Assembly (NCBI RefSeq): GCF_011393335.1
Contig: NZ_CP049865.1
Coordinates: 3,552,722-3,616,721 of the forward strand
Direction: 5' to 3'
DNA length: 64,000 nucleotides
Origin: Propioniciclava coleopterorum
Lineage (GTDB): Bacteria; Actinomycetota; Actinomycetes; Propionibacteriales; Propionibacteriaceae
The notes beneath the pieces are model-generated. The model saw only the letters and a program-made list of their open reading frames with translations. It was not told the origin of the DNA and ran no database searches. Both the position numbers and the translations under genes were made by a program. Every line of letters starts with the position of its first letter. The stretch's first letter is position 1. Positions 56,343-64,000 of the stretch are shown in pieces.

Positions 56343-56804
56343 ATGAGCGTGCTGATCAGCACCGAGTTCACCCACGTCAACCTCTGGGCGCCGGACCAGG
56401 CGGTCCTCTTCGACGCGATGGCCGACGCCCTGGTGGCCGGCGGCCGGGTGCGCCCGACCTTCCGGGAGGCCATCTCCCAGCGGGAGCGCACCTTCCCGAC
56501 CGGGCTGCCGGTGGGCTGCGGGGTCGCGATCCCCCACACCGACGCGGTGCACGTCGTCGCCGACACCATCTCGGTGGCGACGCTCGGCCGGCCGGTCCGG
56601 TTCGGGGAGATGGCGGGCCACGAGGACGCCCACGTGGACGTCCGGGTCGTCGTGATGCTGGCGTTGTCGGGAGGCAACCAGCTCGGGGTGCTCAAGCGGG
56701 TGATCAAGGCGATCCAGGACGACGCGTTCCTCGACGCGCTCCTCGGCGCTTCGGACCGGGAGACCCTCGTCGCCCTCACCCAGGAGGCCTTCCTCCCGCA
56801 GTGA
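56343..56804 (+). CDS. PTS galactitol/fructose-type IIA component
   Basis: A 153-residue cytosolic IIA domain protein of the PtsN/GatA type. Active-site His65 is in GVAIPHTDAVHV. It carries phosphate from HPr to IIB. It starts 28 nt after IIC behind GAGAGGCGAAGGA and is the last gene of the operon, before a strong terminator palindrome. Confidence 0.93.
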   Translation: MSVLISTEFTHVNLWAPDQAVLFDAMADALVAGGRVRPTFREAISQRERTFPTGLPVGCGVAIPHTDAVHVVADTISVATLGRPVRFGEMAGHEDAHVDVRVVVMLALSGGNQLGVLKRVIKAIQDDAFLDALLGASDRETLVALTQEAFLPQ

Positions 56805-56828
56805 CGCGAGGACGTCCACGACGACAGA

Positions 56829-56858
56829 GGGGCGGGTGGCCGATCGGCCACCCGCCCC
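56829..56858. terminator. Perfect 30-bp palindrome between convergent genes
   Basis: GGGGCGGGTGGCC with centre GATC and its exact complement; a 13-bp G/C stem with a 4-nt loop. It is extended outside by near-complementary ACGAC/GTCGT flanks. It lies 24 nt after the PTS IIA stop and 18 nt from the stop of the DUF5134-like gene, so it serves both strands. Short T runs follow only weakly. Confidence 0.8.
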
Positions 56859-56876
56859 TTCGTCGTGCTGCGTGGT

Positions 56877-57551
56877 CTAGAGCTGCAGCACCTTCATGAA
56901 CGGCATGAGCGGGGCGATCAGCCCCACGCTCATCCAGAACATGCCCAGATTCATGGCCGCACCCATCGCCAGGTGCGCGCGCCGCGCCGGCGCGGCGCCC
57001 GGGCGCAGGCATCCGAGGAGGTCGGAGACCCCCATGACCAGCAGAGCGGTCATGAAGAACAGGCCCATCCAGGCGATGACGAGCATCCCGGGCGGCGTCA
57101 TCAGCGCGTCGCCGGACATGCCGCCGTGCGAGCCGTGGTCGCCGCGCATCTTCATGGACGCCATGGCGACGGCCATGCCGGCCAGGTGCCAGGCCATGGC
57201 GGCGAACATCACCGCGTGGCCCGCGAGGTGCCGGCCGTGGCCGGCGTGGCCCTCGTGACCGGCGTGGCCGGCGTGGCGGCGGGAGCGGAACGCCGCCCAG
57301 ACGAACCACGCGGCGCACGCCACGAAGATCGCCGACAGGACGGGCGTGGGGATCAGGCCCGCCAGCGCGGACCAGGTCGGGCGGGGCACCATCAGGAGCA
57401 TGACCACCGACATGAACAGGTGCAGAGCGTTCATGATGCGGTCCTGGGCCGTGCGCGAGCCGACGAGTTCGACGAGGCTCCAGATCGTGCACCACGCGAA
57501 CATGACGAGAAGGCCGGTGAACATCACCGGCGTCTGGGTGAATGAGAACAA
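56877..57551 (-). CDS. DUF5134-like membrane protein with His/Met-rich loop
   Basis: A membrane protein of about 224 residues with six predicted helices. Between helices lie the His-rich stretch RRHAGHAGHEGHAGHGRH (18 residues with six His) and, further on, a His/Met-rich loop (MKMRGDHGSHGGM), suggesting copper or other metal binding. The start is probably TTG 57551 (LFSFTQTPVM), because GGAGGAA lies 6-12 nt in front. The open frame runs back to 57695 without support. The Shine-Dalgarno is enclosed in a hairpin. The DUF assignment is from memory of the family's topology. Confidence 0.7.
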   Translation of the reverse strand: MFSFTQTPVMFTGLLVMFAWCTIWSLVELVGSRTAQDRIMNALHLFMSVVMLLMVPRPTWSALAGLIPTPVLSAIFVACAAWFVWAAFRSRRHAGHAGHEGHAGHGRHLAGHAVMFAAMAWHLAGMAVAMASMKMRGDHGSHGGMSGDALMTPPGMLVIAWMGLFFMTALLVMGVSDLLGCLRPGAAPARRAHLAMGAAMNLGMFWMSVGLIAPLMPFMKVLQL

Positions 57552-57555
57552 GGCA

Positions 57556-57586
57556 GGTTCCTCCCCGGTCCTTCGACCGAGGAACC
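57556..57586 (-). promoter_or_regulatory. Hairpin enclosing the ribosome-binding site
   Basis: On the minus strand GGTTCCT pairs with AGGAACC and, inside, CGGTC pairs with GACCG around a GAAG loop, with a short G bulge. The 3' arm contains the GGAGGAA Shine-Dalgarno of the TTG start at 57551. Such a fold would block translation unless opened. Confidence 0.55.
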
Positions 57587-57729
57587 ATCGGGTCGCCCAG
57601 GGCGTGAAGAAGGACGCCGGGCGCTGTGATGCGATTGCGGGGACCGGCGGACGCCGGTGCCTCGACCCTAGATCAGTCGGGACGGCCCGCGCCACTTGAA
57701 ACGTTGTGCGACTACGGGTTGGACGCCCG

Positions 57730-58695
57730 TCAGGGCCAGCGGGCGGCCAACGACGCCACGGCGAGGCTCGCGAGGATCGCGAAGCCCAGCGCGATGCCGG
57801 CGTAGAGCTCGGTGACCTCCTGGTCGACCTTCTCGTACCCCACCGAGCTGGCGATGCTCGCGTACACCTTCTGCAGCTCGTTGGCCGACCCGGCCTTGAA
57901 CGCCTCGCCGCCGGACTCCCGGGCCACCGTGGCGAGCTCCGCGGTGTTGACCGGCACCGGCTCGCGGCGTCCGTTGCTCACCACGTAGCCGTTGGGGGTG
58001 CCGTAGGCGATCGTGTAGATCGGGTAGCCGGCGGCCTTCGAATCCCGCGCGGCGGCCGCGGAGGACCGCCCGATGTTGGTGAACCCGTCGGACAGCAGCA
58101 CGATCGCCCCGGGCGTCGGCTCGTCGGGGCGGTTCGGGTCGGGCGGCACCAGCGCCATGGCGTCCAGCGAGCTGTAGATGCCCTCGCCGATGGCGGTGGA
58201 CGGCGCGAGTGCCAGGTTCTCGATCGCGCGGCCGACCAGCCCGCGGTCGGGCGTCGGGGGCACGATGATCGAGGAGGAGCCGGCGAAGGCGACCAGCGAG
58301 ACGTTGAAGCCGCGCGGCAGCATCCCGAGGAAGTTCTGCGCCGCCGCCTTCGCGGCCACGAGGCGGTTCGGGTCGATGTCGGTGGCCTCCATCGAGCGCG
58401 AGACGTCGATCGCCACCACGATGGTGGCCCGCTCGCGCGGAACGTTCACCGAGTCCTTGGGCTGGGAGAACGCGACGGTGAGCGACGCCAGGCTTCCGAT
58501 CGCGGCGAAGACGGCGATGTGCCGCTTCCAGGAGGCCTGCTTGGGCAGCACGCGGTCGAGGTTGTCGATGCCGAAGCGGCGGCTGCGCTGGGCGCTGCGC
58601 CGGACCAGGGCGTAGTAGACGACCAGCAGCACCGGGATCAGCAGCAGCAGCCACAGCCGCTCCGGGTGGAAGAACGAGATCAGTGGCGTCATCAT
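57730..58695 (-). CDS. VWA-domain membrane protein (BatA/BatB-like)
   Basis: A 321-residue protein with two N-terminal membrane helices (about residues 13-30 and 60-78), a von Willebrand A domain with intact MIDAS (AIDVSRSM, LLSDGFTN) at about 88-280 and a C-terminal helix. Part of the MoxR-DUF58-VWA-VWA operon, which in other bacteria supports metal- or chaperone-like assembly of envelope or enzyme complexes. It starts inside the stop of the upstream VWA gene (ATGA). It is about half identical by eye to that neighbour, so they are tandem paralogues. Confidence 0.9.
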   Translation of the reverse strand: MMTPLISFFHPERLWLLLLIPVLLVVYYALVRRSAQRSRRFGIDNLDRVLPKQASWKRHIAVFAAIGSLASLTVAFSQPKDSVNVPRERATIVVAIDVSRSMEATDIDPNRLVAAKAAAQNFLGMLPRGFNVSLVAFAGSSSIIVPPTPDRGLVGRAIENLALAPSTAIGEGIYSSLDAMALVPPDPNRPDEPTPGAIVLLSDGFTNIGRSSAAAARDSKAAGYPIYTIAYGTPNGYVVSNGRREPVPVNTAELATVARESGGEAFKAGSANELQKVYASIASSVGYEKVDQEVTELYAGIALGFAILASLAVASLAARWP

Positions 58696-59651
58696 GGCCA
58701 GCGGGCCCCCAGGGACACGGCCGCGAGGGCGGCCACGACGGCGAACGCCAGGCCGTACCCGGCCCACGTCGCGGTGGTCTCCTTCTTGACCTCGTCGTAG
58801 CCGATCTCGGAGCGGATCGACTGGTAGATCCTGCTGAGGTCGCCGGCCGACTCCGCCGCGGCGTAGGTGCCGCCCGAGATCTCGGCGATGGTCCGCATCA
58901 GCGCGGGGTCGGGCGGTACGCGCTCCCGCTTGCCGTCCAGATCGACCGAGCCGTTCTCCGTGCCGTAGGCGATGGTGTGGATCGGCACCTCGTCCTCGCG
59001 CGCCTGCGCCGCGCCCTGCTGCGGCGAGCGCCCGGCGGTGTTCTGGCCGTCCGACAGCAGCACGATGGCCCCGGGCGCGATCGAGCCGTCGTCGCCCTTG
59101 GGCGCCATCTGGATCGCGCTGAGCGCCACGTAGATCGCGTCCCCGATCGCGGTGGAGTCCTGCAGGGCGAGCCCCTGGATCGCCCGGGTCGCCATGGTGC
59201 GGTCGGTGGTGGGGCCCAGGCGGGTGGCGGGGTTGCCCGACATCGACACGACCGCGACGTTGTACTGCTCGGGCAGGGTCTTCACGAAATCGATCGACGT
59301 CTGCTTGGCCGCCTCGAGCCGCGACGGCGCGACGTCGGTGGCCGCCATGGACTGCGACACGTCGATGACCAGGACGATGGTGGCGCGCTCCCGCGGCACC
59401 CGGTCCACCCCGTTGGGGCGCGACCAGGCCAGCACGAGCGTCACGAGGCTCAGCAGCGACAGCGCGACGGCGAGGTGCCGGCGCCACTGCGACTGCTTGC
59501 GGACCACCCGCCCCAGCACCGCGGTGTTGGTGAACCGCATCCCCGTGCGCTTCTTGCGGCGCGTCACGATGATGTAGGCCAGCACCAGCACCGGCACCAC
59601 GAGCAGCATCCACAGTCGCCCCGGCTGCAGGAACATCTCCGACAGGTTCAC
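58692..59651 (-). CDS. VWA-domain membrane protein (BatA/BatB-like)
   Basis: A 319-residue paralogue of the next gene: N-terminal helices (about residues 12-30 and 60-76), VWA domain with MIDAS VIDVSQSM and LLSDGQNT, and a C-terminal membrane helix ending GARWP as in the neighbour (AARWP). The GTG at 59651 overlaps the DUF58 stop (GTGA). The two VWA proteins probably form a hetero-oligomer in the membrane. Confidence 0.9.
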   Translation of the reverse strand: MNLSEMFLQPGRLWMLLVVPVLVLAYIIVTRRKKRTGMRFTNTAVLGRVVRKQSQWRRHLAVALSLLSLVTLVLAWSRPNGVDRVPRERATIVLVIDVSQSMAATDVAPSRLEAAKQTSIDFVKTLPEQYNVAVVSMSGNPATRLGPTTDRTMATRAIQGLALQDSTAIGDAIYVALSAIQMAPKGDDGSIAPGAIVLLSDGQNTAGRSPQQGAAQAREDEVPIHTIAYGTENGSVDLDGKRERVPPDPALMRTIAEISGGTYAAAESAGDLSRIYQSIRSEIGYDEVKKETTATWAGYGLAFAVVAALAAVSLGARWP

Positions 59652-60700
59652 TTCGCGACCCCCTGCGGCGGCTGGTGCAGCTGGCCGGCGACGCGCCGGT
59701 ACGACAGCACGAAGCGGGCGATGTCCTCGACCCAGTCCCGGTCGGTCCGCAGCTGGATATGGGCGACGCCGGCGCGCCGGAAGGCGATCCGCGTCCGCTC
59801 CCGCTGCGCCTGGGAGGCGGCGTTGAAGCGGTCGCGCGCGGCGGCGTCCGAGGTGTTGATGTAGCGGGCGAAGTCGCTTTCGGGGTCGCGGATCAGGATG
59901 TCGCCGACGTCGGGGAACTCCACCTCGCGGCGGTCCAGCACCTCGACGCAGATCACCTGGTTCTTCACCGCCAGGCGGCGCAGCGGCCGCTCCCACTCCG
60001 GCGGGATGTCGGGGTCGAGCTCGGTCTCGCCCGGGCTGAGGAAGTCCGACACCACGACGCGCAGCCCGCGGCGGCGCTGGGTGCGCGCCAACTGGTCGAT
60101 GCCGCGCGCCAGCGTGTAGTCGCCCGTGGCGTGGTCGGGCACGATCGGCTCGGTCAGGAGCCGGCGCAGCAGCGAGTACAGCGCCATGCGCCCGGACCGC
60201 GCGGGGATCCGCACCATGGCGTCGGGACGCATGATGAGCGCGCCGAACCGGTCGCCCATCTTCTGGCTGAGGAAGCCGATCGTCGCGATCGCGGCGATCC
60301 CCAGGTCCCGTTTGGTGACGCCCTCGGTGCCCCAGTTCATCGACGGGGTGGCGTCCAGCAGCGCCCACACCTCCAGCTCGCGGTCGGCGATCGTGTCGCG
60401 GACGTGCGGGGTCTGGGTCCGGGCGGTGACCGCCCAGTCCATCTTGCGGACGTCGTCCTGACCCGGCACGTACAGCCGCGCGTCGTTGGTCTCCGAGCCC
60501 GAACCCGGCAGCAGGCCGCGGTGGTCGCCGTGCAGGTAGCCCTCCATGCGTCGCACGACCGCCAACTCGAGCCGCTTCAGCGCCTGCTCGGGCGCCAGCT
60601 TCGACAGCGGGATGGTGGCGCCCGTGGGCTCGCGCAGGACCGACGCCACCACACCGAGGTCGTCGGTGGGCGCGAAGTCCGGGCGGGGCTGGTTCGTCAC
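59648..60700 (-). CDS. DUF58-domain protein
   Basis: A 350-residue soluble protein with the DUF58 signature (GSGSETNDARLYVPGQDDVRKMDW, residues about 65-90) inside a VWA-like fold (VWALLDATPSMNWG as MIDAS-like strand). It is the adaptor usually encoded between MoxR ATPases and VWA proteins. It lies 9 nt after the MoxR gene and overlaps the VWA gene by 4 nt. Confidence 0.92.
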   Translation of the reverse strand: MTNQPRPDFAPTDDLGVVASVLREPTGATIPLSKLAPEQALKRLELAVVRRMEGYLHGDHRGLLPGSGSETNDARLYVPGQDDVRKMDWAVTARTQTPHVRDTIADRELEVWALLDATPSMNWGTEGVTKRDLGIAAIATIGFLSQKMGDRFGALIMRPDAMVRIPARSGRMALYSLLRRLLTEPIVPDHATGDYTLARGIDQLARTQRRRGLRVVVSDFLSPGETELDPDIPPEWERPLRRLAVKNQVICVEVLDRREVEFPDVGDILIRDPESDFARYINTSDAAARDRFNAASQAQRERTRIAFRRAGVAHIQLRTDRDWVEDIARFVLSYRRVAGQLHQPPQGVAK

Positions 60701-60709
60701 GGGGCTCCC

Positions 60710-61768
<1,059 letters not shown>

Positions 61769-61898
61769 GCGCGTGTTCTCCTTGGTGCGGGCTGGGCTTG
61801 GCAAGAACGGGATCGACCTTACCTGCTCGTTCCTGTGCATCCGAGGTGGGGTCGCCTCGCCGGGCGGCCGCACCCGACCCCGGTTCGGGGCGATGCGG

Positions 61899-61904
61899 CA
61901 CAAT
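61899..61904 (+). promoter_or_regulatory. -10-like box for leaderless membrane-protein gene
   Basis: CACAAT, 7 nt upstream of ATG 61912. Confidence 0.4.
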
Positions 61905-61911
61905 GGGGACG

Positions 61912-62757
61912 ATGACCGAGCCGCCCAGCGCAGACCAGCCCGCCCCCGACGCCGGGGGCGCCCTGCTGTATCCCCTGCTGCCGGTCGACCCGCCCCGGGT
62001 CGGCGGCTACTGGCTCGACGCCCGGGTCGCGGGCTCGCCGTCGGGGGTGGCGTACGCCGCGCACACCGAAGGCGACCGGCCCGCCATGGTCGTGATGCTG
62101 AGCGAGGGCGCCACCGAGGACGCCGCCGCCGTGGACCGGTTCGCCGGCACCGTCGACAAGATGCACATCGACACCGTCATCGCCCGCGGCGGACGCGGGC
62201 AGGACGGCGGCCGGCTCGCCGGCAAGTACGTCGCCCCCGAGGGCACCCCCGAGCCCCCGGACGCGAGCCCCACCGCGCCGTGGGTGGCCCTGGACTACGA
62301 CGGCTCGCCCGCGGCGGTCGCCGAGGCCGAGCGGATCCTCGCCGAGGTCGACCTGTCCTGGCTGCCCAACCTGGGCGCGCAGAAGGGCCCGGGGTACGCC
62401 CTGCACTGGATCGACAAGGTGGCGCCGGGCGCCGCCCGGCAGTGGCCGCTGCCGTGGCCGGGCAGGCCGCAGCGCGCCGGCTGGGCCAGCATCCTCATCT
62501 CGTGGCTCATCATGATGCTGCTGATGGCCCTGGCGATCCTGATCGCGATCCTGCTCTTCCAGGCCACCCCGCCCCAGTCCGCGCCGGACCCGGTCCCCAA
62601 CTCGGCCAGCGCCTCGGGCGGCTCCGGTTCGCCGTCGCCGCAGTCCGGCTCGCCCAGCCCGCAGTCCGGCTCCCCGAGCCCGCAGTCGGGCTCGCCGCAG
62701 CCGTCGGGATCCGCCAGCCAGACGGCCAACTCCCCCACGCCCAACAGCAAGCTATGA
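61912..62757 (+). CDS. Single-pass membrane protein with Pro/Ser repeat tail
   Basis: A 281-residue protein: a cytosolic alpha/beta region (about residues 1-190), one membrane helix (about 195-222) and an external tail made of GSPSPQS repeats. The cytosolic part contains WLDARVAGSPSGVAYAAHTE and ALDYDGSPAAVAEAERI. Actinobacterial proteins with this layout occur near MoxR/PrpC-type genes, but I cannot name a function. Its ATG is preceded by a leaderless box, and the stop overlaps the HAD gene (ATGA). Confidence 0.75.
   Translation: MTEPPSADQPAPDAGGALLYPLLPVDPPRVGGYWLDARVAGSPSGVAYAAHTEGDRPAMVVMLSEGATEDAAAVDRFAGTVDKMHIDTVIARGGRGQDGGRLAGKYVAPEGTPEPPDASPTAPWVALDYDGSPAAVAEAERILAEVDLSWLPNLGAQKGPGYALHWIDKVAPGAARQWPLPWPGRPQRAGWASILISWLIMMLLMALAILIAILLFQATPPQSAPDPVPNSASASGGSGSPSPQSGSPSPQSGSPSPQSGSPQPSGSASQTANSPTPNSKL
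62626..62688 (+). repeat. Three 21-bp coding repeats (GSPSPQS)
   Basis: Units at 62626-62646, 62647-62667 and 62668-62688, followed by a partial fourth. Each encodes Gly-Ser-Pro-Ser-Pro-Gln-Ser. Codon differences between units show the repeat is kept at protein level and is not a recent slip. Confidence 0.8.
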
Positions 62758-63581
62758 CCGACCTGCGCCTCATCGCGACCGACCTGGACGGGACGCTGCT
62801 CGGCCCCGACGGCCGCGTGTCCGACTCCGACGCCGACGCGCTGCTCGAGGCGCACGCCCGCGGCGTCCGGATCGTGGTGGCGACCGGGCGGCCCGCCCGC
62901 TGGCTCGGCTGCCTCGACCCGATCCGGGACGCCGACCCGCACGTCATCGTCAGCAACGGCGCCGCCGTCGTCGACCTGGCCACCGGCGCCATGGAGCGCG
63001 TCCGGGCGATCGGCGTGCCCGACCTCCACGCGGTCGCCACCGCGATGCGGGCCGCGTTCCCCGGCGTCCTGTTCGCCATCGAGCACGGCTACCTGTTCGG
63101 CTGCGAGCCCGCGTGGCCGGTGCGCGAATCCGACCCGGCCGGCCAGGTGATCGACGAGACCCTCGACACCGTGCACGCCCCGTGGGAGCAGTTGACCGCC
63201 CACGACGAGCCGGTGGTCAAGATGCTGGCCATGGCGCACGACCTGGGGATCGACGCCTTCCTCGCGCAGGCCTCGGCGCTCGTCGGGGACCGCGTCACCG
63301 TCACGCACTCCACCCCGCCCGGCCACCGCGGCCTGCTCGAGATGAGCGCGCCCGGGGTCTGCAAGGCCACGACGCTGGCCGCCTTCTGCGACGAGCTCGG
63401 CGTCCCCGCGGCGTCCGTGGCCGCGTTCGGGGACATGCCCAACGACCTGGAGATGCTGACGTTCGCGGGGCACGGCTACGCCATGGGCAACGCGCACGCG
63501 TCCCTGCAGGGCCGCTTCCCGCAGGCGCCGACCAACGCCGAGGGCGGCGTGGGGGCGACCGTCCGCCGCCTGCTGGGCTGA
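62754..63581 (+). CDS. HAD-superfamily Cof-type phosphatase
   Basis: A 275-residue cytosolic phosphatase of the Cof/IIB subfamily. Motif I ATDLDGTLLGPDG has nucleophile Asp, motif II is VVATGRP and motif IV AFGDMPNDLEML. The long C2 cap lies at about residues 80-190. Such enzymes dephosphorylate sugar phosphates or cofactors; the substrate is unknown. The ATG overlaps the preceding stop. Confidence 0.92.
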   Translation: MTDLRLIATDLDGTLLGPDGRVSDSDADALLEAHARGVRIVVATGRPARWLGCLDPIRDADPHVIVSNGAAVVDLATGAMERVRAIGVPDLHAVATAMRAAFPGVLFAIEHGYLFGCEPAWPVRESDPAGQVIDETLDTVHAPWEQLTAHDEPVVKMLAMAHDLGIDAFLAQASALVGDRVTVTHSTPPGHRGLLEMSAPGVCKATTLAAFCDELGVPAASVAAFGDMPNDLEMLTFAGHGYAMGNAHASLQGRFPQAPTNAEGGVGATVRRLLG

Positions 63582-63601
63582 GCACCCGCGCCCGGTCGGC
63601 G

Positions 63602-63952
63602 TCAGGCGTAGCCCAGTTCGTGCAGCCGGTCGTCGTCGATGCCGAAGAAGTGCGCGATCTCGTGCACGACCGTGATGCCGACCTCCTCGACCACCTCGGC
63701 GTGGCTGCGGCAGTACCGCAGCGTCGGGTTCTTGTAGATGATGATCCGGTCCGGCAGCACCCCGCCGTACTGGAAGCCGCGCTCGGTCAGGGGCGTGCCG
63801 TCGTACTCGCCCAGGAGGTCGGGGTCGTGCTCGGGGGCCTCGTCCTCGATCACGATCACGCAGTTGTCGAGCAGGTCGAGCAGCTCCGCCGGGATCGAGT
63901 CCAGGGCGTCGTTGACGTGGCCCTCGAACTCGTCGTCCGTCATCGCGATCAC
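63602..63952 (-). CDS. Small zincin-like metallopeptidase
   Basis: A 116-residue protein of the DUF1025/minimal-metalloprotease family. The zinc motif HEIAHFFGIDDDRLHELGY sits at the C-terminus, with the third ligand likely the second His or an Asp. The N-terminal half contains FEGHVNDALDSIPAEL. The GTG start at 63952 is supported by a TAGGCT box 6 nt upstream. Biological target unknown. It is convergent with the HAD gene; the 20-nt gap shows no obvious terminator. Confidence 0.88.
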   Translation of the reverse strand: MIAMTDDEFEGHVNDALDSIPAELLDLLDNCVIVIEDEAPEHDPDLLGEYDGTPLTERGFQYGGVLPDRIIIYKNPTLRYCRSHAEVVEEVGITVVHEIAHFFGIDDDRLHELGYA

Positions 63953-63958
63953 CCCGCC

Positions 63959-63964
63959 AGCCTA
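63959..63964 (-). promoter_or_regulatory. -10-like box for leaderless metallopeptidase gene
   Basis: TAGGCT on the minus strand, 6 nt from the GTG at 63952; same hexamer and spacing as for the gene at 42713. Confidence 0.5.
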
Positions 63965-64000
63965 GCCACCAGCGCCCCGCGGACTCGCTAGGTTGAGACC

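Noticed and set aside
62626-62700. Short direct repeats that could suggest a CRISPR-like array
   Set aside because: They are in-frame codons for GSPSPQS with no spacers.

Overview
This 64 kb window comes from a high-GC, high-coding-density actinobacterium. The order pyrG / NUDIX / xerD / parA / scpA / scpB / rluB, a Pup-ligase gene (pafA), many 4-nt GTGA/ATGA gene overlaps and many apparently leaderless genes all fit Actinomycetota. I suspect the Propionibacteriaceae or a neighbour, but the sequence alone does not prove it. I see no rRNA, tRNA, CRISPR array, insertion sequence, prophage or origin.

Layout. 0-7.6 kb: glycogen branching enzyme glgB, a NUDIX hydrolase with a damaged 3' end, two small genes, PEP carboxylase and a ROK-type repressor. 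7.7-23.2 kb: one very tightly packed 13-gene operon divergent from the ROK repressor. It encodes an ABC sugar importer (binding protein, two permeases, ATPase), a GH63 hydrolase, a GH13_18 phosphorylase, a zinc-less MDR dehydrogenase, a Gfo/Idh/MocA dehydrogenase, a GH36-like alpha-glycosidase, a second (alpha/alpha)6 glycosidase, an SGNH esterase, a ROK sugar kinase and a ManA-like isomerase. It resembles the E. coli ycj cluster but lacks a YcjR-type epimerase and carries extra hydrolases. It is my best candidate for an undescribed pathway. 23.2-33.6 kb: single genes and small operons (DinB-like, DUF6766-like membrane protein with a lipoprotein and a micro-protein, SDR, thioredoxin/TPR protein, phosphoglucomutase, K+ channel, a TetR-controlled membrane operon, tandem FKBP lipoprotein).

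33.6-37.6 kb: a B12 importer (btuF-btuC-btuD plus a 2Fe-2S protein) preceded by a clear cobalamin riboswitch. 37.6-47.6 kb: pafA and the rluB-scpB-scpA-RHH-parA and xerD-NUDIX-pyrG chromosome-maintenance blocks, separated by a three-gene opposite-strand insertion (unknown protein, MarR, VOC). 47.6-50.9 kb: a cNMP/CBS/DUF294 signalling protein (frameshifted), a DnaQ-like exonuclease and YggS. 50.9-56.8 kb: a galactitol-type PTS locus with polyol dehydrogenase, class II aldolase and PRD regulator, ended by a 30-bp perfect palindrome. 56.9-64 kb: a His/Met-rich DUF5134-like membrane protein with a hairpin over its ribosome-binding site, a MoxR-DUF58-VWA-VWA operon, a proline/serine-tailed membrane protein, a HAD phosphatase and a small zincin.

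Two window-wide patterns stand out. First, five single-base losses, each at a short C or G run or a C/G doublet, break the reading frames of four genes. This looks more like consensus error than gene decay. Second, at least twelve gene starts lie exactly 6-7 nt downstream of a -10-like hexamer with no Shine-Dalgarno sequence, the hallmark of leaderless mRNAs, and this helped choose several start codons.
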